In this document: piece after piece, positions 17,364-26,854 of the stretch
How the letters are laid out: each line of letters starts with the position of its first letter
Numbering within the stretch: position 1 is the stretch's first letter
Notes under the pieces: generated by a model
Told to the model about the DNA's origin: nothing
Database searches by the model: none
What the model saw: the letters and a program-made list of their open reading frames with translations, nothing else
Position numbers and translations under genes: made by a program
Assembly: GCA_016709445.1 (NCBI GenBank)
Contig: JADJMV010000014.1
Location: 1-64,000, forward strand
DNA: 64,000 bases
From: Phycisphaerales bacterium
Lineage (GTDB): Bacteria; Planctomycetota; Phycisphaerae; Phycisphaerales; UBA1924
Direction: 5' to 3'

Positions 17364-19424
17364 CTAGTCGTGGCGGAACGCTCCCGTGTCGATGGGCGCA
17401 GGCGCTCCGCCGACCGGCGCCATCTTGAGGCCGAGCTCCGCCCCGCCGGTGTTGTTGAACCACTCGACGGTGATCGGATGCCAGCCGGCCGCGAGGGCGG
17501 CCACGCCGGTCTTGGTTTCGGTGCTGTGCAGCCCGTCGTTGTCCACCACGGTCTGATCTCCGATCTTGAGCATCGACCCGTCGTCGGAGGTGAGCGCGAA
17601 GACGTACACCCCGTCCTCCGGCACCCGGAGGTAGCCGGAGTAGCGCAGGGCGACATGCTCCTTGCCGTATCCCGGGGCCAGGGCCCGCCCGGTCGCCGTC
17701 GTCGGGGCCCCCGGCGTGAGCTTGGAGAAGTCGGGCATCGCCCGCCAGTCGCCGGCGTACTCCTCAACCTTGAGCCCTGTCGCGCTCCCCCAGTGGGCCA
17801 CGCCTCCGGCGGGCGTCACCTTCTCGAACTGCTGCTGCACCACCGCGCTCACGGCCTTGCCGCCGTGGAAGCTCTGCGCGCTCAGCGTGCACGAGTCCTT
17901 GATCGCGATCGGCCCCTTGGCAAGGGGCGAAGTCGCCGTCGGCGCCGAGCCGTCCAGCGTGTACCGCGTCTCGAGCCCGGCGGAGCCCGGGGTGATGCTC
18001 GCCTGCACCGGCCCGACCAGGATCGTGCTGACCGCCTCGATCGTGGGGGCCTTGTAGACGACCGGGCGCCCCGCGATCTGCACCGCGACCACCGAGCAGA
18101 TCGGGTCGGGGCGGTTCGTGCCGACCTGCAGGTATGCCGTGCCGTCGCGCTGCTCGACTCCGACGGCCCGCCCCTCGTCCCCGAGCAGCCGCGCCGCCGT
18201 GATGTCGCTCCCCAGCCCGCCGAGGGTCAGCACGCCCGACTTCGGCCAGTCGAAGACCTGCAGGTAGAGCGTGGAGGCCTTGTCCCCCGCGCGCACCGTG
18301 CAGCGCCCCCACGTGATGTCGTCGAAGGGGCTCGCGGTGGTGCCGTAGATCGACTGGCCGTTCACATGCATCCAGTTGCCGATGTCGTGCAGCCGGTCGA
18401 TCGACTCCTGCGGGAAGGTTCCGTCGGCCTTGGGCCCGATGTTGAGCAGGAAATTGCCGCCCTTGCTGGCGATGTCGCAGAGCTTGCGGATCAGGTCCTC
18501 GCTGCTCTTGAAGTTCTTGTCGTGGCTGTTGTAGCCCCAGTTGTTGTTCATGGTCATGCAGGTTTCCCAGTCCACACCTGGGATCCCCGTCGCCGGGATC
18601 TCCTGCTCCGGCGTGCCGTAGTCGCCGAAGTAGCCGTCGTCGCTCATGCCGCCCATGCCGCCGCGTCCCTTATCGACGCGGTTGTTGACGATCACGTTCG
18701 GCTGGAGCGAGCGGCAGAGCTTGTAGAGCGCCTCGCCGCGCTCGTGGTTCCACGTCGACTCCCACTCCCCGTCGAACCACATCACGCCGATGTCGCCGTA
18801 GTTGGTGAGCAGCTCGGTCACCTCGCTGAAGAGGTACTTGGTGTACCGGTCCATATCCGCGTCGCCCTCGGGCCGGGCGGCCGCCTCCCACCCCCGCCGG
18901 GGCAGGTAGTCGGGGTGGTGCCAGTCCATGATCGAGTGGTACCAGCACATTTTCAGGCCGTGGCGGGCGCACGCCTCCGAGAGCTCCTTCATGATGTCGC
19001 GCTTAAAGGGCGTGGACATGATGTCAAAGTCGGTGGACTTGGAGTCGAACAGGCAGAAGCCGTCGTGGTGCTTGGTGGTGATGACGACGTACTTCATGCC
19101 CGCGTCGGCCGCCATCTGGGCCCAGGCGTCGGCGTCGAAGTTCACCGGGTTGAACTGGTCCACGAACTTCTCGTACGTGCCGATCGGGATCTGTGCCGTC
19201 GTGCGGATCCACTCGGCGTGGTTGGTCTGGCCGTTCCACTCGCCGGCCGGCACCGAGTAGAGCCCCCAGTGGATGAACATCCCGAAGCGGGCGTCGCGCC
19301 ACCACTCCATCCGCGCGTCGTCGGGCGATGCCGGCCCCGACCCTGCGCTCTGACCCGTCGCGGGGCTCGCGCCCAGGATCGAACCGGCCACTACCGCCGC
19401 CGCGAAGGCACGCTGTGCGAACAT
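17364..19424 (-). CDS. Secreted alpha-L-fucosidase (GH29) with C-terminal PA14-like domain
   Basis: Releases alpha-L-fucose from glycans outside the cytoplasm. The signal peptide covers residues 1-25 (AAAVVAGSILGASPATGQ). GH29 hallmarks: RFGMFIHWGLYSVPAGEW, YVVITTKHHDGFCLFDS, and the nucleophile Asp near residue 218 in GVMWFDGEWE. The catalytic domain is followed by a beta-sandwich, then a chitobiase/PA14-like domain (VALRYSGYLRVPEDGVYVF, DGSMLKIGDQTVVDNDG) that often binds sugars. GAGAGG lies 6-12 bp before ATG 19424, which supports that start over 19439. It shares strand with the CBM9-like gene 108 bp upstream. Confidence 0.92.
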   Translation of the reverse strand: MFAQRAFAAAVVAGSILGASPATGQSAGSGPASPDDARMEWWRDARFGMFIHWGLYSVPAGEWNGQTNHAEWIRTTAQIPIGTYEKFVDQFNPVNFDADAWAQMAADAGMKYVVITTKHHDGFCLFDSKSTDFDIMSTPFKRDIMKELSEACARHGLKMCWYHSIMDWHHPDYLPRRGWEAAARPEGDADMDRYTKYLFSEVTELLTNYGDIGVMWFDGEWESTWNHERGEALYKLCRSLQPNVIVNNRVDKGRGGMGGMSDDGYFGDYGTPEQEIPATGIPGVDWETCMTMNNNWGYNSHDKNFKSSEDLIRKLCDIASKGGNFLLNIGPKADGTFPQESIDRLHDIGNWMHVNGQSIYGTTASPFDDITWGRCTVRAGDKASTLYLQVFDWPKSGVLTLGGLGSDITAARLLGDEGRAVGVEQRDGTAYLQVGTNRPDPICSVVAVQIAGRPVVYKAPTIEAVSTILVGPVQASITPGSAGLETRYTLDGSAPTATSPLAKGPIAIKDSCTLSAQSFHGGKAVSAVVQQQFEKVTPAGGVAHWGSATGLKVEEYAGDWRAMPDFSKLTPGAPTTATGRALAPGYGKEHVALRYSGYLRVPEDGVYVFALTSDDGSMLKIGDQTVVDNDGLHSTETKTGVAALAAGWHPITVEWFNNTGGAELGLKMAPVGGAPAPIDTGAFRHD

Positions 19425-19444
19425 GTTGGACCCTCTCATTCACC

Positions 19445-19510
19445 GCGGAGCACGCGGAGGTCGCGGAGTCGTTGCCTCTCGATTTCGGCGATTCTCTCCG
19501 CGTGCTCCGC
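19445..19510. repeat. Long-armed inverted repeat between the GH29 and CBM9-like genes
   Basis: GCGGAGCACGCGGAG (19445-19459) is exactly inverted as CTCCGCGTGCTCCGC (19496-19510), 15 bp with a 36-bp loop. The arms extend outward with CACCG (19441) and CGGTG (19518). Such a structure could attenuate or end the transcript between the two minus-strand genes, or be another dispersed element. Confidence 0.6.
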
Positions 19511-19532
19511 GCTCTGGCGGTGAGAAGCCGTG

Positions 19533-20276
19533 CTACTCGGTCACAAACCGCACGATACCCCACCGCTCCGGCACGTGCATGTCGATCAGCCCCATCGGCG
19601 ACCACACCCAGTTGTGCTCCGCACGCCCGGGGATCTTCTGGTACTTCCCCTCGACGATCGCCGTGTCCCACTCCACCCGCGAGAAGTTGATCCGCCAGGC
19701 CTCGCCCTCTTCCGGCGCCCGACCGCCCCCCGGGTGCCGGTCGAAGGCCGCCCAGGGCATCACGATCTCGACCGACCAGCCCCGGTCCTCGTCCGACGCG
19801 TCGTTGACCGTCCCGTCCACGAACACCGCCGTCCGCAGCCCGGCGATGTCCCACGAGTTGTCTGCCTGCCCCCCGTCCCGATAGGGCTTGGGCAGGAAGA
19901 GATCCCACACCGTGTTCAGCGCGTTCATCTCGAACTCGTAGTACCGCAGGCGGTTGCCCGTCGGGTTCAGGAACACCTCGAAGTCGTTGTCGTGGAAGAT
20001 CACGCTGTCCCGCTCGGTGAGCGTTCCCCAGACGTGGGGCTCGGCCATCTCTGCCCCGATGTAGAGGTTCTGGTCGTCCCAGAGCATCTTCACGCGGGTG
20101 CGGAGCGGGGGCCCCGGCTTCAGGTCGCCCTCGATATCGACGAAGTCGTCCGACCACTCGGCCGCATCCCAGAACGGCTTGTCCAGCCGCCCGTCCGCTT
20201 CCTCCAGCGGCCCCGGCGCCCGGACACACAGATACTCGCGTTGCGGCTGCGGCGGCGGCAGTGGGGGAGGCGGCAT
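19533..20276 (-). CDS. CBM9-like carbohydrate-binding protein
   Basis: A 247-residue beta-sandwich protein of the carbohydrate-binding family 9-like group: GRLDKPFWDAAEWSDDFVDI, RVKMLWDDQNLYIGAEM, HDNDFEVFLNPTGNRLRYYEFEMNALN and a C-terminal AWRINFSRVEW match the family order. No signal peptide is visible in the short Pro-rich N-terminus (MPPPPLPPPQ), so its location is uncertain. In planctomycetes such proteins usually accompany glycan-degrading enzymes, and the adjacent GH29 and GH2 genes agree. ATG 20276 is the natural start. Confidence 0.85.
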   Translation of the reverse strand: MPPPPLPPPQPQREYLCVRAPGPLEEADGRLDKPFWDAAEWSDDFVDIEGDLKPGPPLRTRVKMLWDDQNLYIGAEMAEPHVWGTLTERDSVIFHDNDFEVFLNPTGNRLRYYEFEMNALNTVWDLFLPKPYRDGGQADNSWDIAGLRTAVFVDGTVNDASDEDRGWSVEIVMPWAAFDRHPGGGRAPEEGEAWRINFSRVEWDTAIVEGKYQKIPGRAEHNWVWSPMGLIDMHVPERWGIVRFVTE

Positions 20277-20397
20277 CCCCCCAGCATAGTGGCGGCCGGG
20301 CGCCCGAGTCCTTCTCTCCGGGGGCCGCTGGACGCAGTCGAGTGCAGACCCTCCCCGCCCTCTGGCAGTCTCCCCCAATCCCTGCCACAATCCGCCC

Positions 20398-23025
20398 ATG
20401 CACCAGCAGTGCCTCGATGGCGACAACTGGGTCCTCCAAGCCGTGGGAGACCTCTCCCATGTCCCGGCGCACATCCGGGGCAAGGTCTTCCCCGCGCGGG
20501 TGCCCGGCTGCGTGCACCTGGACCTGATCCGGGCGGGAGTGCTGCGCCACCCGAACCTGGGGTACGCCGAGCGGGATCAGGAGTGGATCGGAAGGACGGA
20601 CTGGCGCTACGAGCATCGGTTCGTGGTCGAGCCGGGATCAGGCATCCCGGCGGAGGCGCGGTTCGAGTGCCTCGACACCATCGCGACCATCGAGTTGAAC
20701 GGCCGGGAGATCGGAAGAGCCTCGAACTTCCATCACCCGCACGCCTTCACCGTGCAAGGGGTCGTGCGCGAGGGCGCCAACTCCCTCGGCGTGACGCTCG
20801 CGGCGCCTCTCGCCTACGTCGAGCGGGCGCACGCCGAGTCCGGGCGCCTGCCCTACAACGGCGACTTCCTCGGCTGGGCGCCGTTCCAGATGGTGCGCAA
20901 GCCCGCGTGCAACTTCCGGTGGGACTGGGGGCCCGCCGTGCCGACGAGCGGGATCGCCGGATCGGTGCGCCTGACGACGGGCGAAGGCGGCGAGCCCGCG
21001 TGCGGCCCCCCGCGCATCAAGCGGCGGACTTCCTCGCGATGGGCGGTTGAGGTAGACGTCTGGCGCAACCCCGGGTCCGCCGCCGGGAGCCAGGAAGGGA
21101 GCCAGGAAGTCTCGCTGCGCCTGACGCGGGACGGGGTGGTCGTCCCCGGCGCCCAGCACGAGGCGGGATCGGTGCGGGACGAAGCCGGCGCGCCGGAGCG
21201 GCACAGGCTGCTCGTCGAATGTCCCGAGCTGTGGTGGCCGCGCGGATTCGGCGAGCGAGCGAGGTATGAGCTGCACGCCACGGTGCGGGCGAGCGGGAAG
21301 GACCTCGAGTATCGGTGGCCCGTCTGGTTCCGCAGCGTGGAGCTCGACTCCTCACCAGACAACTTCGGCTCCGCCTTCGCGATCAGGATCAACGGCGAGC
21401 CCATCTTCTGCCGCGGGGCGAACTGGATCCCCGACGCGCTCTTCCCGACCGAGGCGACCCCCGAGAGGGTGCGTGCTCGCGTGCGGCAGGCGGCCGACGC
21501 CAACATGAACATGCTGCGGGTGTGGGGCGGCGGGCTCTACGAACAGGACGCCTTCTACGACGCTTGCGACGAGCTGGGGATCATGGTCTGGCAGGATTTC
21601 ATGTTCGCCTGCGCGCTCTACCCCGAGTCGGTCATCGCCGGTGAGCTCCCGGCCGAATTCAGCACACAGACGGATCGCCTGGCGCGGCACCCCTCGGTGG
21701 TGCTCTGGTGCGGCGGCAACGAGTGTGTCGAGGGGTATCAGCACTGGGGCTGGAAGGACAAGGTGGAGGCGGGCACGGGCTGGGGCATCGGGATCTGGTG
21801 CCGAGACCTGCCTCGGATGCTCGAGCAGGCGGATCCGACGAGGCCGTACTGGCCCAACAGCCCGTGGTCCGGGCTCGAGGCACAGGGCCCGGAAGCCGAG
21901 CGAGCCCTCGCGGCTGGCAGCATCCTCGATGTGCGCGACCCCGACCACGGCGATCGCCACACCTGGGACCTCCACTTCGAGGACGTCCGCAAGCTCGTGC
22001 CGCGGTTCGTCAGCGAGTTTGGGCGCGTGGCGCCGGCGTGCGAGCGGACGTTGCGGGACGCCGAGGTGTTCGGCGATGCGGTGCGGCCTTCCTGGCCGCG
22101 TGAGGCGCCGCCGCTCAACGACGGCGTCCGCGCCGCCCTCGAGCACCGCCTCCGCCAGACCGGTGGCTCGAAGGTCGCCTACGACCCCGTCCTCCCCGAA
22201 CAATTCCGCCGTCCTGCCACCGACCTTCGAGCATGGCTCTGGCAGACCCAGGTCCTCCAGGCCCGCGCCCTGGCCACCCACATCGAGTGGCTCCGCGCCA
22301 ACGCCCCCCGCTGCCTGGGCGCCCTCATCTGGCAGCTCAACGACTGCTGGGCCTGCCAGAGCTGGTCCCTCATCGACTTCGGCGGCCGCCCGAAACCCGC
22401 CTGGTACGCCGTCCGCCGAGCGTTCGCCCCGCGACTCTTCACCATCCAGCCCTTCGGCGGCGACGAGCGCCTGAGCGCCGTTCTCGTCAACGACACCGAC
22501 GATCCCGTCGAGGGCGAGTGCCGCGTGAGACGGATGACATTCACCGGGGTCGAGCTCGCCGCCGCCTCCGCCCCGCTCACCGCCGCTCCTCGATCGGTCG
22601 CCAGGCTCGACCGCCTCGTCGACCTCGTCGGCGAGCCCGGGGACCGTGCCTCCGAAGTCCTCGTCGCCGAATGCGCCGGCGAGCGCGGCATCTGGTTCTG
22701 GGCCCGCGACCTCGACCTGCAACTCCCCGCCGAGCCCCTCGCGGGCGCGCGCTTGAATCGCGACGGCCGCACCCTCGCCCGCCTCGAAGCCCGCGCCCTG
22801 GCCCGCGACGTCATCATCGCGGCCGACCTTCTCGGCCCCGCGGCCCGCGCCGCCGACAACTGCCTCACCCTCCTCCCCGGCGAGACACTCGAGATCGAGA
22901 TCGAGACCCCCGACCCCGCCCTGCTCGCCGCCATCCCCATCCCCGAACTCATCCGCAGCGCCAGCGGCCCGTGCCTCGACGGGCCCCGAGCGCAAACGAC
23001 GGATCGGTCAGAGCCGCGGGCGTAA
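20398..23025 (+). CDS. GH2 beta-mannosidase-like glycoside hydrolase
   Basis: A cytoplasmic-looking 875-residue GH2 enzyme that would remove beta-linked mannose. N-terminal sugar-binding domain (IGRTDWRYEHRFVV, FECLDTIATIELNGREIG), an Ig-like domain, and a TIM barrel with MLRVWGGGLYEQDAFYDACDELGI, acid/base Glu ~442 in WCGGNECVE and nucleophile Glu ~540 in VSEFGRVAP. The combination is typical of beta-mannosidases. The last codons (RSEPRA) and stop TAA 23023-23025 come from a dispersed repeat, so the natural C-terminus may have been replaced. Divergent from the CBM9-like gene and convergent with asnB. Confidence 0.9.
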   Translation: MHQQCLDGDNWVLQAVGDLSHVPAHIRGKVFPARVPGCVHLDLIRAGVLRHPNLGYAERDQEWIGRTDWRYEHRFVVEPGSGIPAEARFECLDTIATIELNGREIGRASNFHHPHAFTVQGVVREGANSLGVTLAAPLAYVERAHAESGRLPYNGDFLGWAPFQMVRKPACNFRWDWGPAVPTSGIAGSVRLTTGEGGEPACGPPRIKRRTSSRWAVEVDVWRNPGSAAGSQEGSQEVSLRLTRDGVVVPGAQHEAGSVRDEAGAPERHRLLVECPELWWPRGFGERARYELHATVRASGKDLEYRWPVWFRSVELDSSPDNFGSAFAIRINGEPIFCRGANWIPDALFPTEATPERVRARVRQAADANMNMLRVWGGGLYEQDAFYDACDELGIMVWQDFMFACALYPESVIAGELPAEFSTQTDRLARHPSVVLWCGGNECVEGYQHWGWKDKVEAGTGWGIGIWCRDLPRMLEQADPTRPYWPNSPWSGLEAQGPEAERALAAGSILDVRDPDHGDRHTWDLHFEDVRKLVPRFVSEFGRVAPACERTLRDAEVFGDAVRPSWPREAPPLNDGVRAALEHRLRQTGGSKVAYDPVLPEQFRRPATDLRAWLWQTQVLQARALATHIEWLRANAPRCLGALIWQLNDCWACQSWSLIDFGGRPKPAWYAVRRAFAPRLFTIQPFGGDERLSAVLVNDTDDPVEGECRVRRMTFTGVELAAASAPLTAAPRSVARLDRLVDLVGEPGDRASEVLVAECAGERGIWFWARDLDLQLPAEPLAGARLNRDGRTLARLEARALARDVIIAADLLGPAARAADNCLTLLPGETLEIEIETPDPALLAAIPIPELIRSASGPCLDGPRAQTTDRSEPRA

Positions 23026-23284
23026 GCACGCGGAGGGGGGACCGCGGGGTTCGGCGAGCGCCGGCATGGTTGGGAGTAGAGGCGTTGCGTGTGGGCAGTT
23101 GGGGACCGCGGACGCTCGTTCCGCGTGCTTACGCCCGCGGCTCTGAAGTGCATCGTTTGCGAAGCCCGGGGAATTCCGCGCCCGTGGTCCTCAGGCGGCT
23201 ACGCCTGCGACCTCGACGCCCGAATATGCCGGCGCTCGCCGAACGCCGCGAGGCCGCTCCCGCGTGCTTACGCCCGCGGCTCTG
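23009..23284. repeat. Inverted and direct copies of a 25-bp hairpin repeat between convergent genes
   Basis: Cores: 23009-23033 (minus orientation), 23121-23145 and 23260-23284 (plus orientation). The RNA-like form is CCGCGGGCGTAAGCACGCGG, an 8-position stem with one G-A mismatch and a GTAA tetraloop. The outer copies share a further ~30 bp, including GTTCGGCGAGCGCCGGCAT (23049-23067) inverted at 23225-23243, making a ~65-bp imperfect inverted repeat. The copy at 23009 supplies the stop of the GH2 gene and that at 23260 the stop of asnB, with identical final codons S-E-P-R-A. Confidence 0.8.
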
Positions 23285-25486
23285 AAGCGCACCGTTCGCG
23301 AGGATGCGCTCTTCTCAATCCCCTCAACCACCGACACCAGATGCTCAGCACCAGCAGCATGTACAGCCGCTGCGAGTGATCCCGACCAAGTCGCGGGTTC
23401 CCATTCCCCTGCCCGGCGGCATCATGCTCCCGCATCATCCGTCGCACGAGGTCCATGTTCAACTCCACGCCCAATGCCGCCAACCCGGGAAAGGGATCCG
23501 CCGACTCCAGGTGGTCATGCAGCAGTTGGCGCATCCCCCCGTAGTCCGTCCGGAACCACTCACCCACGGGGATCGCGAACCCCATCTTCGGCCGATCGAC
23601 GAGCTCCGCGGGGAGGTACCTCCGAGCAACCTCGCGAAGCAGCCCCTTCGGCCGCCCCCGCGGCATCAGATGCCCGACATGACTCTGGAGTGCGGTGTCG
23701 ACGACCGTACGATCCAGAAAGGGCGAGCGGACCTCGAGCGCCACGCTCATCGAGGCCGTGTCGCTCTTTCGGAGGATGTCCTCGGGCAGGTACCGCTTGA
23801 TGTCGAGGGAAATCGCACCCGCCGTGCCGAACCCTGTCAGGAGTTCGAGTGCGGGGGACAGCAGCGTGTCGACGAGCACAGCGGCTGAAGCGAGCGTTCG
23901 GAGCGATGCCCCAAGCCACCCATGATTCGGTGCAAGCCGGTCGATGAGCGGCTTCGGGAATATCGCGAGCAGGTCGGCATACCGGCCGCGCGCCGCGGCA
24001 TGGAAAAACCTTGCCCGCCGGGTAGCCCGACTCCTTGGGTCCCCATGCTCTTGGAGAAGGGGGAGGGCCGGCCACACCAGGTACCGCAGCGGCCCCATCA
24101 GACCAAACCAGTGCGCCGCCCGGTACCGTGCATAGCCCCCGAAAAGCTCGTCTCCCCCGTCGCCCGAGAGGCACACCCGCACGCGCTCCGAAGCCGCCTT
24201 GCACACCCAGTAGGTCGGCAGCAGCGAGGAATCACCGAACGGTAGCCCGAGTTGCTCGATGAGCATCACGAGGTCGCGGGCAGGTTGGGCGTCGCATGCG
24301 AGCACGTGGTGCCTGATCCCGATGGCCCCCGCCGCGGCCTCGGCGAACCGACTCTCGTCATACCGCTCGTCCGGCATCCCCACAGTGAACGACTCGATGT
24401 CCGGCCGCTTCCGGCTCGCGTACAGGGCAATCAGCGAGGAGTCGACGCCGCCCGAGAGAAAGCAGCCGACCGGCACATCCGCATCAAGGCGCGACTCGAC
24501 CGCGCGTGCCAGCAGGTGATCGATGTGATCCACCGGGGGCCGATTTGATCGCGATCCGGGGAGCTTGCGCCAAGTCCCGACCGTGGTTTCCCCCTTGCCC
24601 CGCATCCTCGGCATGCCCCGCTCGCGCGTCCCGGTCGGGCCTACCCGCTCGACCCCTCCCGGACGAACGGCGCCGAGCCACGCCTGGGATCAGGGAATAT
24701 CGGGTAGCCGCAACGCAACCACTTTTTGGTCATCAGCGATTGCAACGCAGCGACCGACCTCTTTTCGAGGCGTGGTTCGGGGCCCAGCGGGAGCTTCGCA
24801 ATCGCCGACGCCGTGCTCGCGAACGCCTGCGTCAGGGGCGGCCCGATCCGGTCCGTCCCGTACAGCGGCTTCTCTCCCATCCGGTCCCGGGCCGAGAGCA
24901 GCGAGCCGGAACTCGCATCCCAGATTGCGACGACGAACATGCCCTCCAGACGATCCCAGAGCCCGCCAGCCCACTCCCTCCACCCATGCAGCAAAACCTC
25001 CGTATCGCTGTGATCCGTGAAGAACTCGTGCCCGGCCGCTTCCAACTCCCGCCGCAACTCCCGGTGGTTGTAGATGCAGCCGTTGAACGCGACCGCCGCC
25101 ACGCCCGGCCCGCACTTCGGGCACACATGCGCCCGCACCGGCCCATACGGCAGCCCCTCCCGCGAGAGGAGCGGTCCCTCCATTCCACCCCCCGTGCCAC
25201 CGGCGGCTTGCCCGCCAGTGCCCGGCGTGCCGGCACACCCGATCACCATCGGCTGCGCCCCGCCACCATGGTCGATGATGCTCAACCGCCGGTGCACCAG
25301 CGCGACATCGACGGTCGCCCCGTCCGCCCGCACCACCCGCTGCCGGAACCGCCCGCATCCATCCGGTCCCCGGTGTTTGATCGACTCGTCCAGGATGTCG
25401 AGCCACGACTCCGGGATCGCCTCCATCAGCGCGGGCGGAGTCTCGCCCGCCGCCCACGTCCGCAAGATGCCCGCGATGCCGCACAC
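23268..25486 (-). CDS. asnB: Asparagine synthase (glutamine-hydrolysing), frameshifted
   Basis: Transfers glutamine nitrogen to aspartate or a related carboxylate. GTG 25486 places the catalytic Cys second (V-C-G-I-A-G). GATase: HRGPDGCGRF, LVHRRLSIIDHGGGAQP, AVAFNGCIYNHRELR, HSDTEVLLHGW. Between GAQP and VAFNG lies a ~40-residue insert with CPKCG. Synthetase: CFLSGGVDSSLIALYASRK, FTVGMPDERYDESRFAE and SGDGGDELFGGYARY are in the second frame, beyond a one-base shift near 24660. The C-terminus SEPRA and stop come from a dispersed repeat. Many planctomycete relatives serve capsule or glycan modification, so the true substrate is open. Confidence 0.88.
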
Positions 25487-25569
25487 GCAGAGCAGCTTAC
25501 GCCGGCCCGCGGTTCGCCGACGCGCCCGCGAGCCGGCCTCAATGGACGATCCCACGCCCGGTCCCTACC

Positions 25570-25806
25570 TCACCAACCGGCATTCCCCCGGTCCAGCAGC
25601 GAACTCGAGGAGGAAGGCCCCGGCCCCGTCGGGTCGCCGCCGGCCCGCTCGAGTTCGCCAACGGCTGCGCCGAATCCGAGCATCGCGCCGACGGCCGCGA
25701 ACGCGTGACCCACGTCCGGCAGGTCGACGTCCGACTGCATGCCGCCGGCACACCCGCCCAAGCAGGCAAGACAGGGTCCGAGCACCCAGGCCGTCACGCG
25801 GGGCAT
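25570..25806 (-). CDS. Small putative lipoprotein
   Basis: From ATG 25806 the 78 residues begin with a lipoprotein signal (PRVTAWVLGPCLACLGGCAGG), with the lipobox cysteine near residue 17, followed by a helical Ala/Gly-rich stretch (VGHAFAAVGAMLGFGAAVGELE) and a Pro/Ser tail. It would be anchored in the outer or inner membrane. I recognise no family. It sits 83 bp upstream of asnB on the same strand. Confidence 0.5.
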   Translation of the reverse strand: MPRVTAWVLGPCLACLGGCAGGMQSDVDLPDVGHAFAAVGAMLGFGAAVGELERAGGDPTGPGPSSSSSLLDRGNAGW

Positions 25807-25914
25807 CGGGCCTCGTGCCGTGCGTGTCGTCCTCACATGCTCCAGACTACATCCGGACACGGCGGGCTGCAAAGGGCGCGGCCGATCCGCCCCCGAATCG
25901 GCTAGCCTTCACCC

Positions 25915-26784
25915 ATGCCCGACTTCTCGACCATCCCCAGCAACCAGCACCGCTACGCCGACCTGCCCGTCCTCTCCGACGAGGCCATCTATCGACGCCG
26001 CGAGGGCGTCTTCCTCGTCCTCGCCGGCCTCTTCCTCGGCACCCTCGCGATGCTCAATATCCTGGGCATCACCCGCTTCATCACACTCTTCAAGCTCGAC
26101 TTCGACGGCAACCCCGCCACGGCGGCCACCGTCTTCGCCGTTGCGGTCGGTGTGCTGCCCTACCCGCTCACCTTCCTCTGCACCGACTTCATCAGCGAGC
26201 TCTACGGGCGCAAGCGATCCAGCCTGCTGGTCTGGATCGGCTTCGTCCTCAACCTCTGGGTCATGTTCATCCTGTGGGCCGGCGGGGCGATGCCCGGCGG
26301 CGAGGCCCACGACCCCGCCACCGGCAAGATCGTCCTCGACGCCGCCGGGCGTCTGCCAGTCTTCTACGAGGTCCGCCGCCTCGCCTTCGGCGCCGTGGCC
26401 GCGAGCATGATCGCCTACCTCGCGGCCCAGTTCGTCGACGTCTACGTCTTCCACTTCTGGAAGGACCTGACCAAGAACAAGCACCTCTGGCTCCGCAACA
26501 ACGGCTCGACGCTGGTGAGCCAGATGGTGGACACCGTCTCGGTGATCCTGATCACCCAGTATTACAACCACGCGCTCCCGCCGCCCCCCGAAGGCCGCTC
26601 ACTCACCAGGCATCTCCTCCTCTTCATCGGCACCAGCTACGCCTTCAAGGCCATCGCCGCCCTCCTCGACACCATTCCCTTCTACATCGGCGCCCACCAC
26701 CTCACCCGCTACCTCCGACTCCCACCCCCAACCCACGCCCCGCACCCGCCCGCGGGCGCGGCCGTCGAAGCCGGCGTCGGATAG
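25915..26784 (+). CDS. Queuosine precursor transporter (YhhQ family)
   Basis: An inner-membrane VUT-type carrier that brings in 7-deazaguanine precursors (preQ0/preQ1) for tRNA queuosine. It has about six hydrophobic segments (VFLVLAGLFLGTLAMLNILG first) and the family motifs LCTDFISELYGRKRSSLLV and FHFWKDLTKNKHLWLRNNGSTLVSQMVDT. The length (289) is slightly above average because of an N-terminal 30-residue extension and a Pro-rich tail. No other queuosine genes are nearby. ATG 25915 lacks a clear Shine-Dalgarno. Confidence 0.9.
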   Translation: MPDFSTIPSNQHRYADLPVLSDEAIYRRREGVFLVLAGLFLGTLAMLNILGITRFITLFKLDFDGNPATAATVFAVAVGVLPYPLTFLCTDFISELYGRKRSSLLVWIGFVLNLWVMFILWAGGAMPGGEAHDPATGKIVLDAAGRLPVFYEVRRLAFGAVAASMIAYLAAQFVDVYVFHFWKDLTKNKHLWLRNNGSTLVSQMVDTVSVILITQYYNHALPPPPEGRSLTRHLLLFIGTSYAFKAIAALLDTIPFYIGAHHLTRYLRLPPPTHAPHPPAGAAVEAGVG

Positions 26785-26823
26785 GCCGGAACGACCAGCG
26801 GCAAACACCGCCTGCCCCCCACA

Positions 26824-26851
26824 CTCCGTCTCTTCGTCTCTTCGTCTCTTC
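26824..26851. repeat. Simple GAAGAGAC-type repeat
   Basis: Minus-strand reading GAAGAGACGAAGAGACGAAG followed by AGACGGAG, three 9-bp near-identical units. The same unit, AGAGACGAAGAGACGGAGTG, occurs at 41984-42003, so it is dispersed rather than local. Here it lies between convergent genes 26784 and 26855. Confidence 0.6.
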
Positions 26852-26854
26852 CCT

